Shown: positions 16,232 through 24,807, counted from the stretch's first letter. The stretch is DNA of 32,196 bases from Bacteroidaceae bacterium (GCA_017558175.1 JAFYWH010000133.1:1-32196), one strand, 5' to 3'. Notes: generated by a model not told the origin, from the letters alone. A program made the numbers and translations.

Positions 16232-17260
16232 ATGAAAAAGAAAACGAAAAAAATTATCCTCGGCTCAGCCTTGGCCATGCTCCTCTTCGGCATAGCAGGC
16301 GTTGCCCACATTTATTATTATTTCTTTGCCCAGCCTTTCCAAATCACGGAGAAGGCCTACATCTACATCGATAGAGACGATGACATCGACTCGGTGTACA
16401 CCAAAATAATCGAAGCAGGGAACCCGAAGCAGATGCACGGATTGGAGTCGTTGGTGCGCTACAAAGGCTATAATATCAAGACCGGACGCTATGCCATCCT
16501 TCCGACAGACAACATGCGCCACTTGCATCGTCGCCTCTCCATGGGCTATCAAACTCCGGTGCGCCTCACCATCGGTAGCGTACGTACACTCGACCGGATT
16601 GCCCGCAATGCATCCCGCCAACTCATGATCGACTCGGTGGAAATTGCCAACTTGCTGAACGATGCGGACTTCATCCAAAAGATGGGTTATAGCAAGGAAA
16701 CCCTCCCTGCCCTCTTCATCCCGAACACTTACGAGGTGTATTGGAACATCAGCGCCAAAGATTTCATGGCTCGCATGCAGAAGGAGCACAAGGCTTACTG
16801 GAACGAGACGCGCTTGCAGAAGGCACAAGCCATCGGCCTCACTCCCATCGAGGTAGCTACCCTTGCATCCATCGTAGAAGAAGAAACCGCCAACCAAGCC
16901 GAAAAACCGATGGTGGCCGGTCTCTACATCAATCGCTTGAAGAAAGGCATGCTCCTACAAGCCGACCCAACGGTGAAGTTCAGCCTCCAAGAATTCGGAT
17001 TGAAGCGCATCCTGTTCAAACATTTGGAAGTGGATTCACCTTATAATACTTATAAGTATGCCGGCTTGCCTCCGGGTCCTATCCGCGTACCTTCGTACCA
17101 AGGCTTGGAAAGCGTGTTGAACTACACCCAGCACAACTACATCTACATGTGCGCCAAGGAGGACTTCTCCGGCACCCATAACTTTGCCGTAACCTCCGCC
17201 CAACATGCAGCCAATGCACGGAAGTATCAGCAGGCTCTGAATAAGCGGGGAATCAGATAA
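16232..17260 (+). CDS. mltG: Endolytic murein transglycosylase MltG (342 aa)
   Basis: MltG/YceG cleaves nascent peptidoglycan strands from the periplasmic face of the inner membrane. A single N-terminal membrane anchor (about 8-32) is followed by a LysM-like region and the YceG domain. The catalytic glutamate is E216 in LASIVEEET (211-219). Also seen are LFIPNTYEVYW, LQADPTVKF and YNTYKYAGLPPGPI (271-284), the family's substrate-cleft signature. Length is typical. It ends at a strong bidirectional terminator facing btuB. Confidence 0.95.
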   Translation: MKKKTKKIILGSALAMLLFGIAGVAHIYYYFFAQPFQITEKAYIYIDRDDDIDSVYTKIIEAGNPKQMHGLESLVRYKGYNIKTGRYAILPTDNMRHLHRRLSMGYQTPVRLTIGSVRTLDRIARNASRQLMIDSVEIANLLNDADFIQKMGYSKETLPALFIPNTYEVYWNISAKDFMARMQKEHKAYWNETRLQKAQAIGLTPIEVATLASIVEEETANQAEKPMVAGLYINRLKKGMLLQADPTVKFSLQEFGLKRILFKHLEVDSPYNTYKYAGLPPGPIRVPSYQGLESVLNYTQHNYIYMCAKEDFSGTHNFAVTSAQHAANARKYQQALNKRGIR

Positions 17261-17280
17261 GATGACATAATTGAAAAGAA

Positions 17281-17328
17281 AATCAGCGTAAGTAAAAGCG
17301 AACATGCTCTACTTACGCTGATTCTTTT
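17281..17328. terminator. Bidirectional terminator between mltG and the B12 operon
   Basis: Perfect 14-bp stem AATCAGCGTAAGTA/TACTTACGCTGATT (17281-17294 with 17310-17323), followed by CTTTTAT on the plus strand and TTCTTTTC on the minus strand. The two convergent units end on either side. Confidence 0.85.
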
Positions 17329-17344
17329 ATAAAAGGTTCTTCTA

Positions 17345-19375
17345 TTAGAACTTAGGTGTTATACCAATAAAGAATTCGAAATTAATGCGTGGCATCGGAC
17401 GAGATAATACCGACAAATACTCTTCATTAAACAAATTATTTACAGCACCCTTTAACGACAACTCTGCCCACTTCAACGAAACTCCGCGCTCCAGTGTGAT
17501 GTTACTCATATAATAGGAAGGCAATTTTCCGGTCAAAGATATGTCATTCGATGACATGGTAAAACGCTCACTATAATAGCACCACTTGTAAAGAAACGAC
17601 CATCGTTTCCACGACAGGCGACCTGTAACACTGGATGACCATTCGGGCACATAAGGCAACTGCTTACCCACCGATTGGTCGGCTGGCGACATGGGTTCTC
17701 CTTCGTTGATGGAGGGTGTCCACGACAAGGTTCCGTTCAAAGTCAAATTCCAATCCTTGGCCAAAGCAAGACTCAAATCCCCTTTCCACTCGGTACCGTA
17801 GGCATGCACATCCTTCACGTTGCGGGGCGAGAAGAAACCTTTGGTAGTAGGCAACCAAAGAATCCAGTCTTGCACATGCGAATCGAACCAGTTTACCGAA
17901 CCACTCAGCGAGTACACATCTTCCTTCCCAACGGCAAACGACAAGCCAACGTCATAAGTCCATCCGCTTTCACGCTTCAAGTCAGGATTACCGCCCGGCA
18001 AGAAGTAGAGGTCGTTCAGTGTAGGAAAACGGAAGTTACGCGATACGGATGCCTTGGCCATGATGTTTCCTTTCTTCGACAATATTCCGTCGACAAAGAA
18101 AGCAGGGATAACAGGTGTCCAGCTTTCGCCATACAACTCCTCCCGCAAAACTACAGAGAGCCCCATACGATCGTTGGGTTGCCACTTGGCCGAAGCGGCA
18201 CCCGAGAGTTCGGTACGGCCTTTCTTATAGCCTACTACAGCCTGGTTTCCATCCTGACGGATGATGTTCTTGTCACGGCTTTCCACAAAATGCTGATGAG
18301 CTGCTACGTTGGCAGTAAACAACCATTCCCTGCCAATGTAATATTCCCCTTCAGCTTGTCCGTAGAAGGTATTGATCTTGCTCCGCGAACGGGTCATCGG
18401 AACCATGGTTCCCGTACCGGCATCACGCTTGTAGTCGTACTTCATCTGCGTGTGGATGTACCCTCCTTTGGCTGCTACCTTCCAGTTCTCGCGCATGTGG
18501 TCCCACGAAAGAATACCACGGAAAATTTCCTCGCGCTGACGGTTTTCAAAGGCACTCTCCTCCCCATAATCGGTGGTAAGCATCGGAAGCTCCCGGTTGG
18601 AATTGATATACCAGGCATTCAACCCGAAGCGGTCTCCTCTCCTTGTATTATAATATACTTCCTGCAACACGTGCATGTCCTTGAACGAACCGCTCCTGTT
18701 CTTTTCCTCCGGATAATATTGCCCTACGATGTTCATGTCTTCATCGTAGATGTTTTCCTTCTTGTCGTGATTGCGATAAGAAAATTCGTTGGGCGAAGAA
18801 GAATAGACCAAACGCGTGGACGATTGCCAATGATCGTCGCCATAAGTAAGGCGGAGGAACTCATCGAATGTTCGGAACGAACCGATACCTTGCACATATT
18901 GCAAGCCGAATCCCTCGGCATTGGCAGGCTGTGTAGAGAGCTTGACCGAACCACCCAAACCACCTCCCGTTTCGTTTACCGACGAAGTGCCATGAAGCAA
19001 CGAAGCATCATCGATGAAGTAAGAAGGAATCATGGAGAAGTCCGTCATGCCCAGCATGGGATTGTTGATGCGCATACCGTTCCACGTTACTTGGGTGTGC
19101 GAAGGCGATGTACCCCGAAAGGCAACCGTAGAAAGCGTGGCACGTCCATAGTTCTTTACAAAGATGGAAGAGTTGAATGTAAGCACATCGGCCATGGAGA
19201 GAGCAATGTTCTCTTTCAGGGTAATGGAGTCCATTTGGGTTTTCTGTACCCCAATTTCCTTCATCGGTCGTTTGCCGAGGATGGTCACTTCGGGAATGCG
19301 GAAAATCCTTTTATTTATTTGTGCCAACAAGACACTTGGGGCAAGCAAAAGCAAACCTAATATCAATCGTTTCAT
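17345..19375 (-). CDS. btuB: TonB-dependent outer-membrane receptor, BtuB-like (676 aa)
   Basis: Signal peptide 1-18 ends LLAQ. The plug domain (about 40-150) contains MADVLTFNSSIFVKNYGRAT, VAFRGTSPSHTQVTWNG and NETGGGLGGSVKL. The rest is a 22-strand barrel ending in an aromatic residue (GITPKF). There is no SusC-type N-terminal carboxypeptidase-like domain, so it belongs to the siderophore/B12 receptor group. The cobalamin riboswitch, the BtuG-like propeller gene 9 bp upstream and the shared operon make vitamin B12/corrinoid import the likely role. It needs TonB and a BtuCDF transporter encoded elsewhere. Confidence 0.85.
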   Translation of the reverse strand: MKRLILGLLLLAPSVLLAQINKRIFRIPEVTILGKRPMKEIGVQKTQMDSITLKENIALSMADVLTFNSSIFVKNYGRATLSTVAFRGTSPSHTQVTWNGMRINNPMLGMTDFSMIPSYFIDDASLLHGTSSVNETGGGLGGSVKLSTQPANAEGFGLQYVQGIGSFRTFDEFLRLTYGDDHWQSSTRLVYSSSPNEFSYRNHDKKENIYDEDMNIVGQYYPEEKNRSGSFKDMHVLQEVYYNTRRGDRFGLNAWYINSNRELPMLTTDYGEESAFENRQREEIFRGILSWDHMRENWKVAAKGGYIHTQMKYDYKRDAGTGTMVPMTRSRSKINTFYGQAEGEYYIGREWLFTANVAAHQHFVESRDKNIIRQDGNQAVVGYKKGRTELSGAASAKWQPNDRMGLSVVLREELYGESWTPVIPAFFVDGILSKKGNIMAKASVSRNFRFPTLNDLYFLPGGNPDLKRESGWTYDVGLSFAVGKEDVYSLSGSVNWFDSHVQDWILWLPTTKGFFSPRNVKDVHAYGTEWKGDLSLALAKDWNLTLNGTLSWTPSINEGEPMSPADQSVGKQLPYVPEWSSSVTGRLSWKRWSFLYKWCYYSERFTMSSNDISLTGKLPSYYMSNITLERGVSLKWAELSLKGAVNNLFNEEYLSVLSRPMPRINFEFFIGITPKF

Positions 19376-19384
19376 ACCTATTCT

Positions 19385-20470
19385 TTATTTCCAACAAAAA
19401 GCACCGGGAATGATGCCCACATAAAACTCGTCTATCAACTCCTTGTCCTTGGAATACCGATATATCATGCCTTGTTGCACATAGTCGATGGCATCGGCCA
19501 CATATACATCACCCGTGCGCGGACAGATGGTAAGACCATAATAAAGGGTTCCGTTATAAGGCAGGAAAGGCTCTACCGGTGCACGATCGGCCGTAACATC
19601 CATCTCCCAAACATCATCGTTCAGCCAATAGATCTTGTCTTTCGTGCCATTGAGCTGCACCTCCGATGGCCAGTCGCCAAACTCAAACTTGAAGCGCTTC
19701 TCGATGGTGAAAGTCTCGGCATCGATGCGATAAAGCGATGGAGCCTCGTGTCCGTAGGGCGAACCTTCGTAACCGCCATCTGTCACCGTCCAAAGCTTGT
19801 TGTTGCAGTCCATCACGAGCGATGTAGGCTGAATACCTACTTCCAGTTCATCGACCACCTGGTCGGTCTCGGTATCAATCTTCAAGATGCGGTTCTGGTA
19901 CGACCAACAGTTCACATACACATACTTTCCATACTGCACCATCTGCTCTGTAGAACCACTTTCCATCGTCATGTTCGGACATTCGATGTAGCCGGTTATC
20001 TGATACTTCTTGGGGTTGACGATGAAGATACGATTGTCCCAAATTTGGGTAACATAAGCCTTTTCGTCCGAAATGAAGTGGATGTATCGGGGCGAGGTAA
20101 AGTTTGTGATTCGACCTACTTCCTTGAAGGTGTTGATATCGATGGCAAACACCACATGCGAGTTGTTCACCACCACCCAACCGATGCCGTCGCGTATCAC
20201 CATAGACTGAGCCACATCGCCCAGTTTCATGGCATTGGCGCGATAGAACACTTCGTTCTCTATTTCTTTGGTAGCAGGATTATAGAACGAAAGCGTGGCA
20301 TTGCCATATTGGAAATTACCCTCGTTCGTAATGAACAGCCCCGGCGAAGTGATGTTGAAGTCTTCGTACTCGCCGTAATCCCACTCCATGCAACCGGAAA
20401 GCAACATCCCGAAGGATGCTGCCACCAGTATCATAAATTTACATATATGGATAGAGATTTTCATACTCAT
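19385..20470 (-). CDS. btuG: BtuG-like surface cobalamin-binding beta-propeller lipoprotein (361 aa)
   Basis: The lipoprotein signal ends in LLSGC. The rest is a YncE/DUF5074-type propeller: repeated blade strands such as GLFITNEGNFQYGNATLSFY, IGWVVVNNSHVVFAIDINTF, KAYVTQIWDNRIFIVNPKKY, KYVYVNCWSYQNRILKIDTE and GDVYVADAIDYVQQGMIYRY. BtuG proteins bind B12 with very high affinity on the cell surface and pair with BtuB in gut Bacteroides. The start ATG overlaps the stop of the upstream gene (ATGA) and btuB follows 9 bp later, consistent with a stoichiometric BtuB-BtuG complex. Direct B12 binding is inferred. Confidence 0.85.
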   Translation of the reverse strand: MSMKISIHICKFMILVAASFGMLLSGCMEWDYGEYEDFNITSPGLFITNEGNFQYGNATLSFYNPATKEIENEVFYRANAMKLGDVAQSMVIRDGIGWVVVNNSHVVFAIDINTFKEVGRITNFTSPRYIHFISDEKAYVTQIWDNRIFIVNPKKYQITGYIECPNMTMESGSTEQMVQYGKYVYVNCWSYQNRILKIDTETDQVVDELEVGIQPTSLVMDCNNKLWTVTDGGYEGSPYGHEAPSLYRIDAETFTIEKRFKFEFGDWPSEVQLNGTKDKIYWLNDDVWEMDVTADRAPVEPFLPYNGTLYYGLTICPRTGDVYVADAIDYVQQGMIYRYSKDKELIDEFYVGIIPGAFCWK

Positions 20471-21417
20471 TTCATGGAATAATCAAAGAAACCGAATACT
20501 TCTGTAGAGACTTCGCCCAACCATCCGCTCTTGGTATTCACACCCACCTGCACCTTGATGAAGTCGATGTACTTCAAGTTTACCGAGTTACCTTGAGCAT
20601 CTATCGCATCCGAAATCTTGAAGTGGTTGGCATTGGTATCCGCATTGGCATTACTGTCGTTGGTCAATCGGTCGGTAGAGCTGAAATTGTCTGCATAACC
20701 CCAATCGTACTCGGCATTTACCCAATAGGTACCTTTGCCCGACGCATCGTAATTGCGTGCCTTCAAGCAAGTTCCGGTAAGTGTATAGCTGTCTTCCTTA
20801 ATCCACAACGGGTAATAGTAATCTTGTCGGTGATATGCCTTCAGGTAGTCTATTTCCCCGCTATTTCCTTCGCTATCCGTCCATTGCACCGGCTTTTGTG
20901 GTTCTGTAGGGCGATAGTAGGTTACCGAATAGTTCTGGATGGTTTCCGGCTTGCCTGTTTCCGAGCCAGCCAATTCATACCAAGTCTCGTCGGGCATGCC
21001 ATTACCGTTCTTGTCCTGCATCACCCAAACGATGCCCGGTTCTGATGAGCCACTAAAAGAATTGCCCTTTACACCAAAGTCGTAACCACCGGTATTGTCG
21101 ATACTATGGTCGAAACCCACCACAATGTAACCACCGAATCCGCCCAATGACACGAACAATTCATCTTCCATTCGCTTGGTAGCATAAGCGATGGCTGATT
21201 CCGGTGTGGTTTGTGTACCATCGAAACCACCCGTCTTGGTTTCGTTGATGAACTGACCTGGAGCCGGTGTATATTCAAATACTTTGGTCTGTACGGCTAC
21301 CGATGCTTCGGTCTTGGCACGGTAGTGGTCTTCAAGTTCTTCGGTGATTACATCGTCGGTGTTGCAAGCTGTTGTCAACAATGCGATGGCTGATGCAAAA
21401 TAGATATATTTCTTCAT
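20467..21417 (-). CDS. B12-locus accessory surface lipoprotein (316 aa)
   Basis: The start MKKYIYFASAIALLTTAC (21417) is preferred; the earlier ATG at 21441 is formed by a repeat. After the lipobox come a YTPAPGQFIN segment, GGFGGYIVVGFDHSIDN (about 92-108), an EPGIVWVMQDKNGNGMPDETWYELAGSE segment resembling a Ca-binding D-x-N-x-N-G loop, and a C-terminal strand IDFIKVQVGVNTKSGWLGEVSTEVFGFFDYS. Proteins of this type recur in BtuB/BtuG loci of gut Bacteroidetes. The exact function is unknown; corrinoid capture or complex assembly at the surface is inferred from context. The stop overlaps the btuG start by 4 bases. Confidence 0.75.
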   Translation of the reverse strand: MKKYIYFASAIALLTTACNTDDVITEELEDHYRAKTEASVAVQTKVFEYTPAPGQFINETKTGGFDGTQTTPESAIAYATKRMEDELFVSLGGFGGYIVVGFDHSIDNTGGYDFGVKGNSFSGSSEPGIVWVMQDKNGNGMPDETWYELAGSETGKPETIQNYSVTYYRPTEPQKPVQWTDSEGNSGEIDYLKAYHRQDYYYPLWIKEDSYTLTGTCLKARNYDASGKGTYWVNAEYDWGYADNFSSTDRLTNDSNANADTNANHFKISDAIDAQGNSVNLKYIDFIKVQVGVNTKSGWLGEVSTEVFGFFDYSMK

Positions 21418-21435
21418 TTTCTTAGAAACACTAAT

Positions 21436-21490
21436 TGTCATTCAGAGGAAAGGAGAAACACTATATTTCCAACCTTTCTTCTGAATGACA
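21436..21490. repeat. Hairpin element inside the B12 operon
   Basis: The arms TGTCATTCAGAGGAAAGG and CCTTTCTTCTGAATGACA pair at 17 of 18 positions around a short loop. It is a short member of the TGTCATTCAGAG family and lies between two genes of one operon, so it will be part of the mRNA. Confidence 0.85.
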
Positions 21491-21510
21491 GATAAATAAA
21501 TTAGGTATTA

Positions 21511-23208
21511 TTATTTTTCAAATCGTACGGCTATGTCATCATAAGCGAAGTAACCCGGAATGGTAAATCCGTAACTACCGCCCATTTCATCTGAGTAGAG
21601 GAAGTTGAATCGAACTTTAGCAACTGGACCAAGTCCTGACAAATCCCACTTCTGCCAATCTGTTACTACATTCATACCCTTCACAAGATAAAACTCTACT
21701 TCGCTAATAGGTTCTGCATATGCGTCAGCATCTACATCATCAAAACCTTGGGCTACAATCTTCAGCCAAGCATCATCAGTCAATCCTGTCCAATTGCCAC
21801 CAAAGCTGTTACCCTCTTCACTCTTCACACCATTGTACAATTGGTTGAGCGTATAGTTGGTGTTAGTGACATACATATGGTCGATTACACGAGGTTCACC
21901 ATCATAGAATGATAGTTCTGGCAAATTCTCAATGAAGGAATAGAAGTCCTTGTATCCGTAATGCACAGCAAAGTTGCTTCCTGAATGTGGGGCTACAGGA
22001 GTCATCAATTGAAGATTGAACCAACCCAACATAGAGTCGTTGCCTTCCCATTGAGATACATAATCCTCTCCATAATATTTGGCAATATGTTTGTTACGGT
22101 CTTCATCAGTATAACCAGCTCCCCAATAGTTAGAGATAGCATGACCACCTCCCCAATAGCAATAACTATAATTGTCCGGGAACATGTGATATAATTCAGT
22201 ATTGCCTTCATCATACCAATAGTACATTGCATCCATACCATCGTTACCATACATCAATGGACCACTATATTGAGGGCTATCAATAAGGTCACTCCATGTA
22301 GTAATATCTCTACCTGAATAAAAGTCTGCATAATCCAAAAAATACTCTTCAAACTTTGCATCCTTATCTTCAAAAGTCAATACACGAAGTTCATACGATG
22401 GTTCCTTAACCAAGTCACTCTTTTGAATTTGAGTCTTGATACGCGAAGTTGCCCCACTTGCCAAATCCTTTGTCGGATTCTTGGTTTCTGTGAATGTACT
22501 TCCGTCCGCAAAAGTATAGGTGATGGTCAATGTCTTTCCGCTGATTTTAGCCGGCAAACATACCATTGCAGCCATAACTCCAGAGTTTGAAGAAAGCAAT
22601 GTGTGACCATTCGCAAATTCGAGAGTAATGGAAGAACTGCCATCTGTAACACTTGCCCCCCACTGGTCATTTTGGTAATTGTAAGTTTGCTTTCCGGCAA
22701 TATTTACTCCACCCGCTTCTACCGTAATGGAAGTCAACTTAGGCATACCTGCATCCTTAGCGGTAGTATCGAACCACAAATAAGCAGTCTTATGTTTAAG
22801 GCAGAAAGAACCGAATTCATCGAGTGTGGCATAACCGAAATCACCATCGTTACCCAAATTTCCATCGGCTGTTTGGGTTGAAAGCACATGGGCATTCTTG
22901 TTGTTGGCTGTCATATTGTAAAACACATGGCCTGTGCCTACTGTAGCCTGAGAGTCCTTGAATTTAAATTGTGCAATTTGACATTCACTGGAGATTGCGT
23001 CACTTTTGGTTCCCCCCAACCAGATATAATCACCGGCCGACCACAAGAAAGGAATGGTATTGGTCTTAGGAGTATCGAATGCAGTACGGCTATCAACATC
23101 GGTTTCGTTATATCCAGTTACTACAAAATCAGAACTAGAGTTCAACTCTTCCATTTCATTACATGCAGACAAAGCTACTGCAGTAAGTGCTATCCATATT
23201 TTTTTCAT
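21511..23208 (-). CDS. DUF4465-containing surface lipoprotein, B12 locus (565 aa)
   Basis: The lipobox is ALSAC (C16). Residues about 30-270 look like a fimbrillin- or BACON-like beta domain (TPKTNTIPFLWSAGDYIWLGG, YTFADGSTFTETKNPTKDLASGATSRIK). The C-terminal half (about 280-565) matches DUF4465: LTFEDKDAKFEEYF, a Y/W-rich stretch YWGGGHAISNYWGAGY, SGSNFAVHYGY, YVTNTNYT and a closing jelly-roll strand YFAYDDIAVRFEK. It is the first full-length gene downstream of the riboswitch. A C-terminal ligand-binding domain in this position recalls the BtuH class of accessory B12-binding proteins, but identity with BtuH cannot be shown by eye. Confidence 0.8.
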   Translation of the reverse strand: MKKIWIALTAVALSACNEMEELNSSSDFVVTGYNETDVDSRTAFDTPKTNTIPFLWSAGDYIWLGGTKSDAISSECQIAQFKFKDSQATVGTGHVFYNMTANNKNAHVLSTQTADGNLGNDGDFGYATLDEFGSFCLKHKTAYLWFDTTAKDAGMPKLTSITVEAGGVNIAGKQTYNYQNDQWGASVTDGSSSITLEFANGHTLLSSNSGVMAAMVCLPAKISGKTLTITYTFADGSTFTETKNPTKDLASGATSRIKTQIQKSDLVKEPSYELRVLTFEDKDAKFEEYFLDYADFYSGRDITTWSDLIDSPQYSGPLMYGNDGMDAMYYWYDEGNTELYHMFPDNYSYCYWGGGHAISNYWGAGYTDEDRNKHIAKYYGEDYVSQWEGNDSMLGWFNLQLMTPVAPHSGSNFAVHYGYKDFYSFIENLPELSFYDGEPRVIDHMYVTNTNYTLNQLYNGVKSEEGNSFGGNWTGLTDDAWLKIVAQGFDDVDADAYAEPISEVEFYLVKGMNVVTDWQKWDLSGLGPVAKVRFNFLYSDEMGGSYGFTIPGYFAYDDIAVRFEK

Positions 23209-23241
23209 TTTTTCGAAGGATTAAAGATTCTACAATTGTTT

Positions 23242-23352
23242 TTACATGTCATCCCAAGGTGATTCTTCTTGCTGAGAACCAGCAAAACCTTTTTCCACTT
23301 CTACTTCAATTACTTCCACTACGGGAGCTGTGTAAATTACGTTTTCAATCAT
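23242..23352 (-). CDS. 36-aa small ORF with an E-V repeat and GFAGS motif
   Basis: The first cistron after the cobalamin riboswitch starts MIENVIYTAPVVEVIEVEVE and continues KGFAGSQQEE, ending in SPWDDM. It is acidic, has no signal peptide, and has alternating V/E residues suggesting one beta strand. Short Bacteroides peptides with the pattern 'APxxEVVEIExExGFAxS...W' are familiar to me ahead of surface-protein genes, but I know no function. It lies 33 bp upstream of the DUF4465 gene. It could be a leader peptide for translation control, a small secreted or modified peptide, or a regulator. Confidence 0.7.
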   Translation of the reverse strand: MIENVIYTAPVVEVIEVEVEKGFAGSQQEESPWDDM

Positions 23353-23391
23353 AACCAATATCTAATTTTTAGTTTATAAATCCCACTAGGG

Positions 23392-23543
23392 GCAGGATAC
23401 AGTTATGATTCAAAACTATTTCTGATGGAACATTTACACTACGGATGTAATACGGCTACGGCAGACCATTCTTTTTAAAATGCCCATCCCTCAAAAAAAA
23501 GTATGATTAAAACAAACAGTTTTGATTCTTACCCGTATCCTGC
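23392..23543 (-). promoter_or_regulatory. Long-range inverted repeat, candidate riboswitch expression platform
   Basis: The segments 23392-23416 and 23519-23543 are inverse repeats matching at 21 of 25 positions. They include a perfect 9-bp block GCAGGATAC/GTATCCTGC and a 9-of-10 block around GATTCAAAAC. On the mRNA they bracket about 100 nt lying between the B12 aptamer and the small ORF. The pairing could switch exposure of the downstream ribosome-binding region. No classical intrinsic terminator is seen. Confidence 0.6.
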
Positions 23544-23560
23544 AGGTATAATCTCTTAAA

Positions 23561-23754
23561 TGCACAGGTAGGTCTTCTGACTCATCCCCGTTTGTCGCGC
23601 CTTCCCAGCTTTTCGCCAGTGGCAAAGAATGCAACAAACCAAAACTCTTCATGAAAAGAGTCGGGATACACAGCAACAGGAATTGTTCCGGATTCACACC
23701 GGATTCCCTTTTCACTCGTCGGCCAGCAACGTGGCTTCTGAGCTCCTTGTGCAC
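23561..23754 (-). promoter_or_regulatory. Cobalamin riboswitch
   Basis: On the minus strand the conserved aptamer elements appear in order. P1 is TGCACAAGG/CCTGTGCA. Then come GGGAATCCGGTGTGAATCCGG (the paired P3/P4 region), the B12 box GCCACTGG..AAGCTGGGAAGG, and the 3' GATGAGTCAGAAGACC. Vitamin B12 binding normally represses downstream genes, here the whole btu operon. The open frame across this region on the same strand is not a gene; its codons are the aptamer. It starts a few bases after the mapped promoter. Confidence 0.96.
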
Positions 23755-23756
23755 TG

Positions 23757-23787
23757 CAAATGTAAGTGATATTTTTGAACCGACAAA
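23757..23787 (-). promoter_or_regulatory. Promoter of the B12 operon
   Basis: TTTG (23784-23787), exactly 19 bases, TACATTTG (23757-23764) on the minus strand. The predicted transcription start (about 23750) coincides with the first paired bases of the riboswitch, so the aptamer is the very 5' end of the transcript. Confidence 0.8.
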
Positions 23788-23974
23788 CAATATTGCGAAA
23801 TATTTTTCAGTTTCGAATGCTTATATCTACGATATAAAAAAATCAGTTTTTCCTGCCCCTTATCAACGAAAAAAACTCCCCCCAGCAAGGAACTGAAGGA
23901 GGGATTATAAGGTACGCGAGGAGATGTAAAATAGTAAAGATTTCAACCAAATTACTGAAATAAATGAAACAAGA

Positions 23975-24013
23975 AATCCTCTCCCCGACTATTAAGCTGA
24001 GAGAGGATTTTCT
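23975..24013 (-). terminator. Terminator after the smalltalk gene
   Basis: The 9-bp stem AATCCTCTC/GAGAGGATT (23975-23983 with 24001-24009) is flanked by T-rich runs on both strands. The 200 bp from here to the B12 promoter hold no gene; an amidase gene that often follows smalltalk in relatives is absent. Confidence 0.65.
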
Positions 24014-24024
24014 TTATGCACACA

Positions 24025-24129
24025 CTACAGCAAGTCGATGCACGAGGTGGTGGTGAAAGTGGTTGCAATAGCGGTGAGAACCGTGATAAGAATGTTCAGG
24101 ATTTTGTTCCAAAGGGCTTTGTTTTCCAT
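24025..24129 (-). CDS. Smalltalk protein (34 aa)
   Basis: A very short protein, MENKALWNKILNILITVLTA then IATTFTTTSCIDLL, with one hydrophobic helix and a late Cys. The pattern matches the 'smalltalk' family of Bacteroidales, whose members nearly always sit next to an HU-like DNA-binding gene and often an amidase. The late TTSC may act as a lipobox, giving a tiny lipopeptide anchored by Cys29. Function unknown. It lies 186 bp downstream of the HU-like gene, with a repeat between. Confidence 0.85.
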   Translation of the reverse strand: MENKALWNKILNILITVLTAIATTFTTTSCIDLL

Positions 24130-24166
24130 AGTTTTATTTTAAATGATGGTTAGTGGTTGTTTTGCA

Positions 24167-24290
24167 CCACAGATTACACAGATTAACACGGATTATTTAT
24201 TTTATTGCTTATTGTCATCCAGAGCGAAGCGAAGGATCTCGAGGCGTAGCGCAGCTCATCCCCCTTAGGAAGGGGGATGAGAGGGCGTTT
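24167..24290. repeat. Cluster of dispersed repeat fragments
   Basis: Three pieces are seen in the gap between smalltalk and the HU-like gene: CACAGATTACACAGATTAAC (24171-24188), a phrase I recall as recurrent in Bacteroidetes intergenic DNA; a half TGTCATCCAGAGCGAAGCGA element (24213-24250); and a CCCCCTTAGGAAGGGGG hairpin (about 24260-24278). Confidence 0.65.
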
Positions 24291-24314
24291 ACAAGCGTGG
24301 TGAACCAAGAAAGT

Positions 24315-24758
24315 TTACTCTTCCTCACCACCACCTTCTTCCTCTTCTTCGGCCTCCTTGCTGTACTTCACAGCTACCTTCGAAAAGGTCAACGAAGTCA
24401 AGGCATTGGCGAGCACGCGACCGGGACGGAAGTTGATTTTCGCACGCTTGATGAGGCTCTCGTTGTAGTCTTCCTCGGTGAGAGCGCCCTTGCCGTTGAG
24501 CGACACTTGGAGGGTACAGAGGTCGCCGAGGCGGACGATTTCGCCGTTCTGGATGGCTTCGGCTACCACATCTTCAAGTGCTACAAGCACGGCGTACACA
24601 TCGGCCTTGTTTACGGTACACGAACTCTGGATGCGCTCGGACATTTCGCGGATGTTCACATCGCCTCTGGCTTGCGCCTGGGCATAATACTTGGGTGGGG
24701 TTCCCTTCTCCGAAGGGTTTCTACGAGGGACAACTGAATAGGTTACTGATCTTGCCAT
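24315..24758 (-). CDS. HU-like (HU-HIG type) DNA-binding protein (147 aa)
   Basis: The N-terminal YSVVPRRNPSEKGTPPKYYAQA is typical of the Bacteroidetes HU-HIG proteins. It is followed by helices (VNIREMSERIQSSCTVNKADVYAVLVALEDVVAEAI) and the beta-arm region IVRLGDLCTLQVSLNG. The C-terminus is a Glu/Gly tail (EAEEEEEGGGEEE). It probably binds DNA as a dimer. It is divergent from the DUF4248 gene, with a 10-bp tandem repeat between them. Such HU-like/smalltalk/DUF4248 groups form recurring accessory cassettes in gut Bacteroides. Confidence 0.9.
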   Translation of the reverse strand: MARSVTYSVVPRRNPSEKGTPPKYYAQAQARGDVNIREMSERIQSSCTVNKADVYAVLVALEDVVAEAIQNGEIVRLGDLCTLQVSLNGKGALTEEDYNESLIKRAKINFRPGRVLANALTSLTFSKVAVKYSKEAEEEEEGGGEEE

Positions 24759-24807
24759 AGTTTAGTTATTTAGGTTAATGATTAAATGATTATTGATAGT
24801 TAGTGGT

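Noticed and set aside
17675-19360. A 561-codon plus-strand open frame opposite btuB
   Set aside because: Antisense shadow; the btuB frame has the signal peptide, plug and barrel end.
23491-23790. A 99-codon minus-strand frame over the B12 region
   Set aside because: It translates the conserved riboswitch aptamer, whose conservation is at RNA level.
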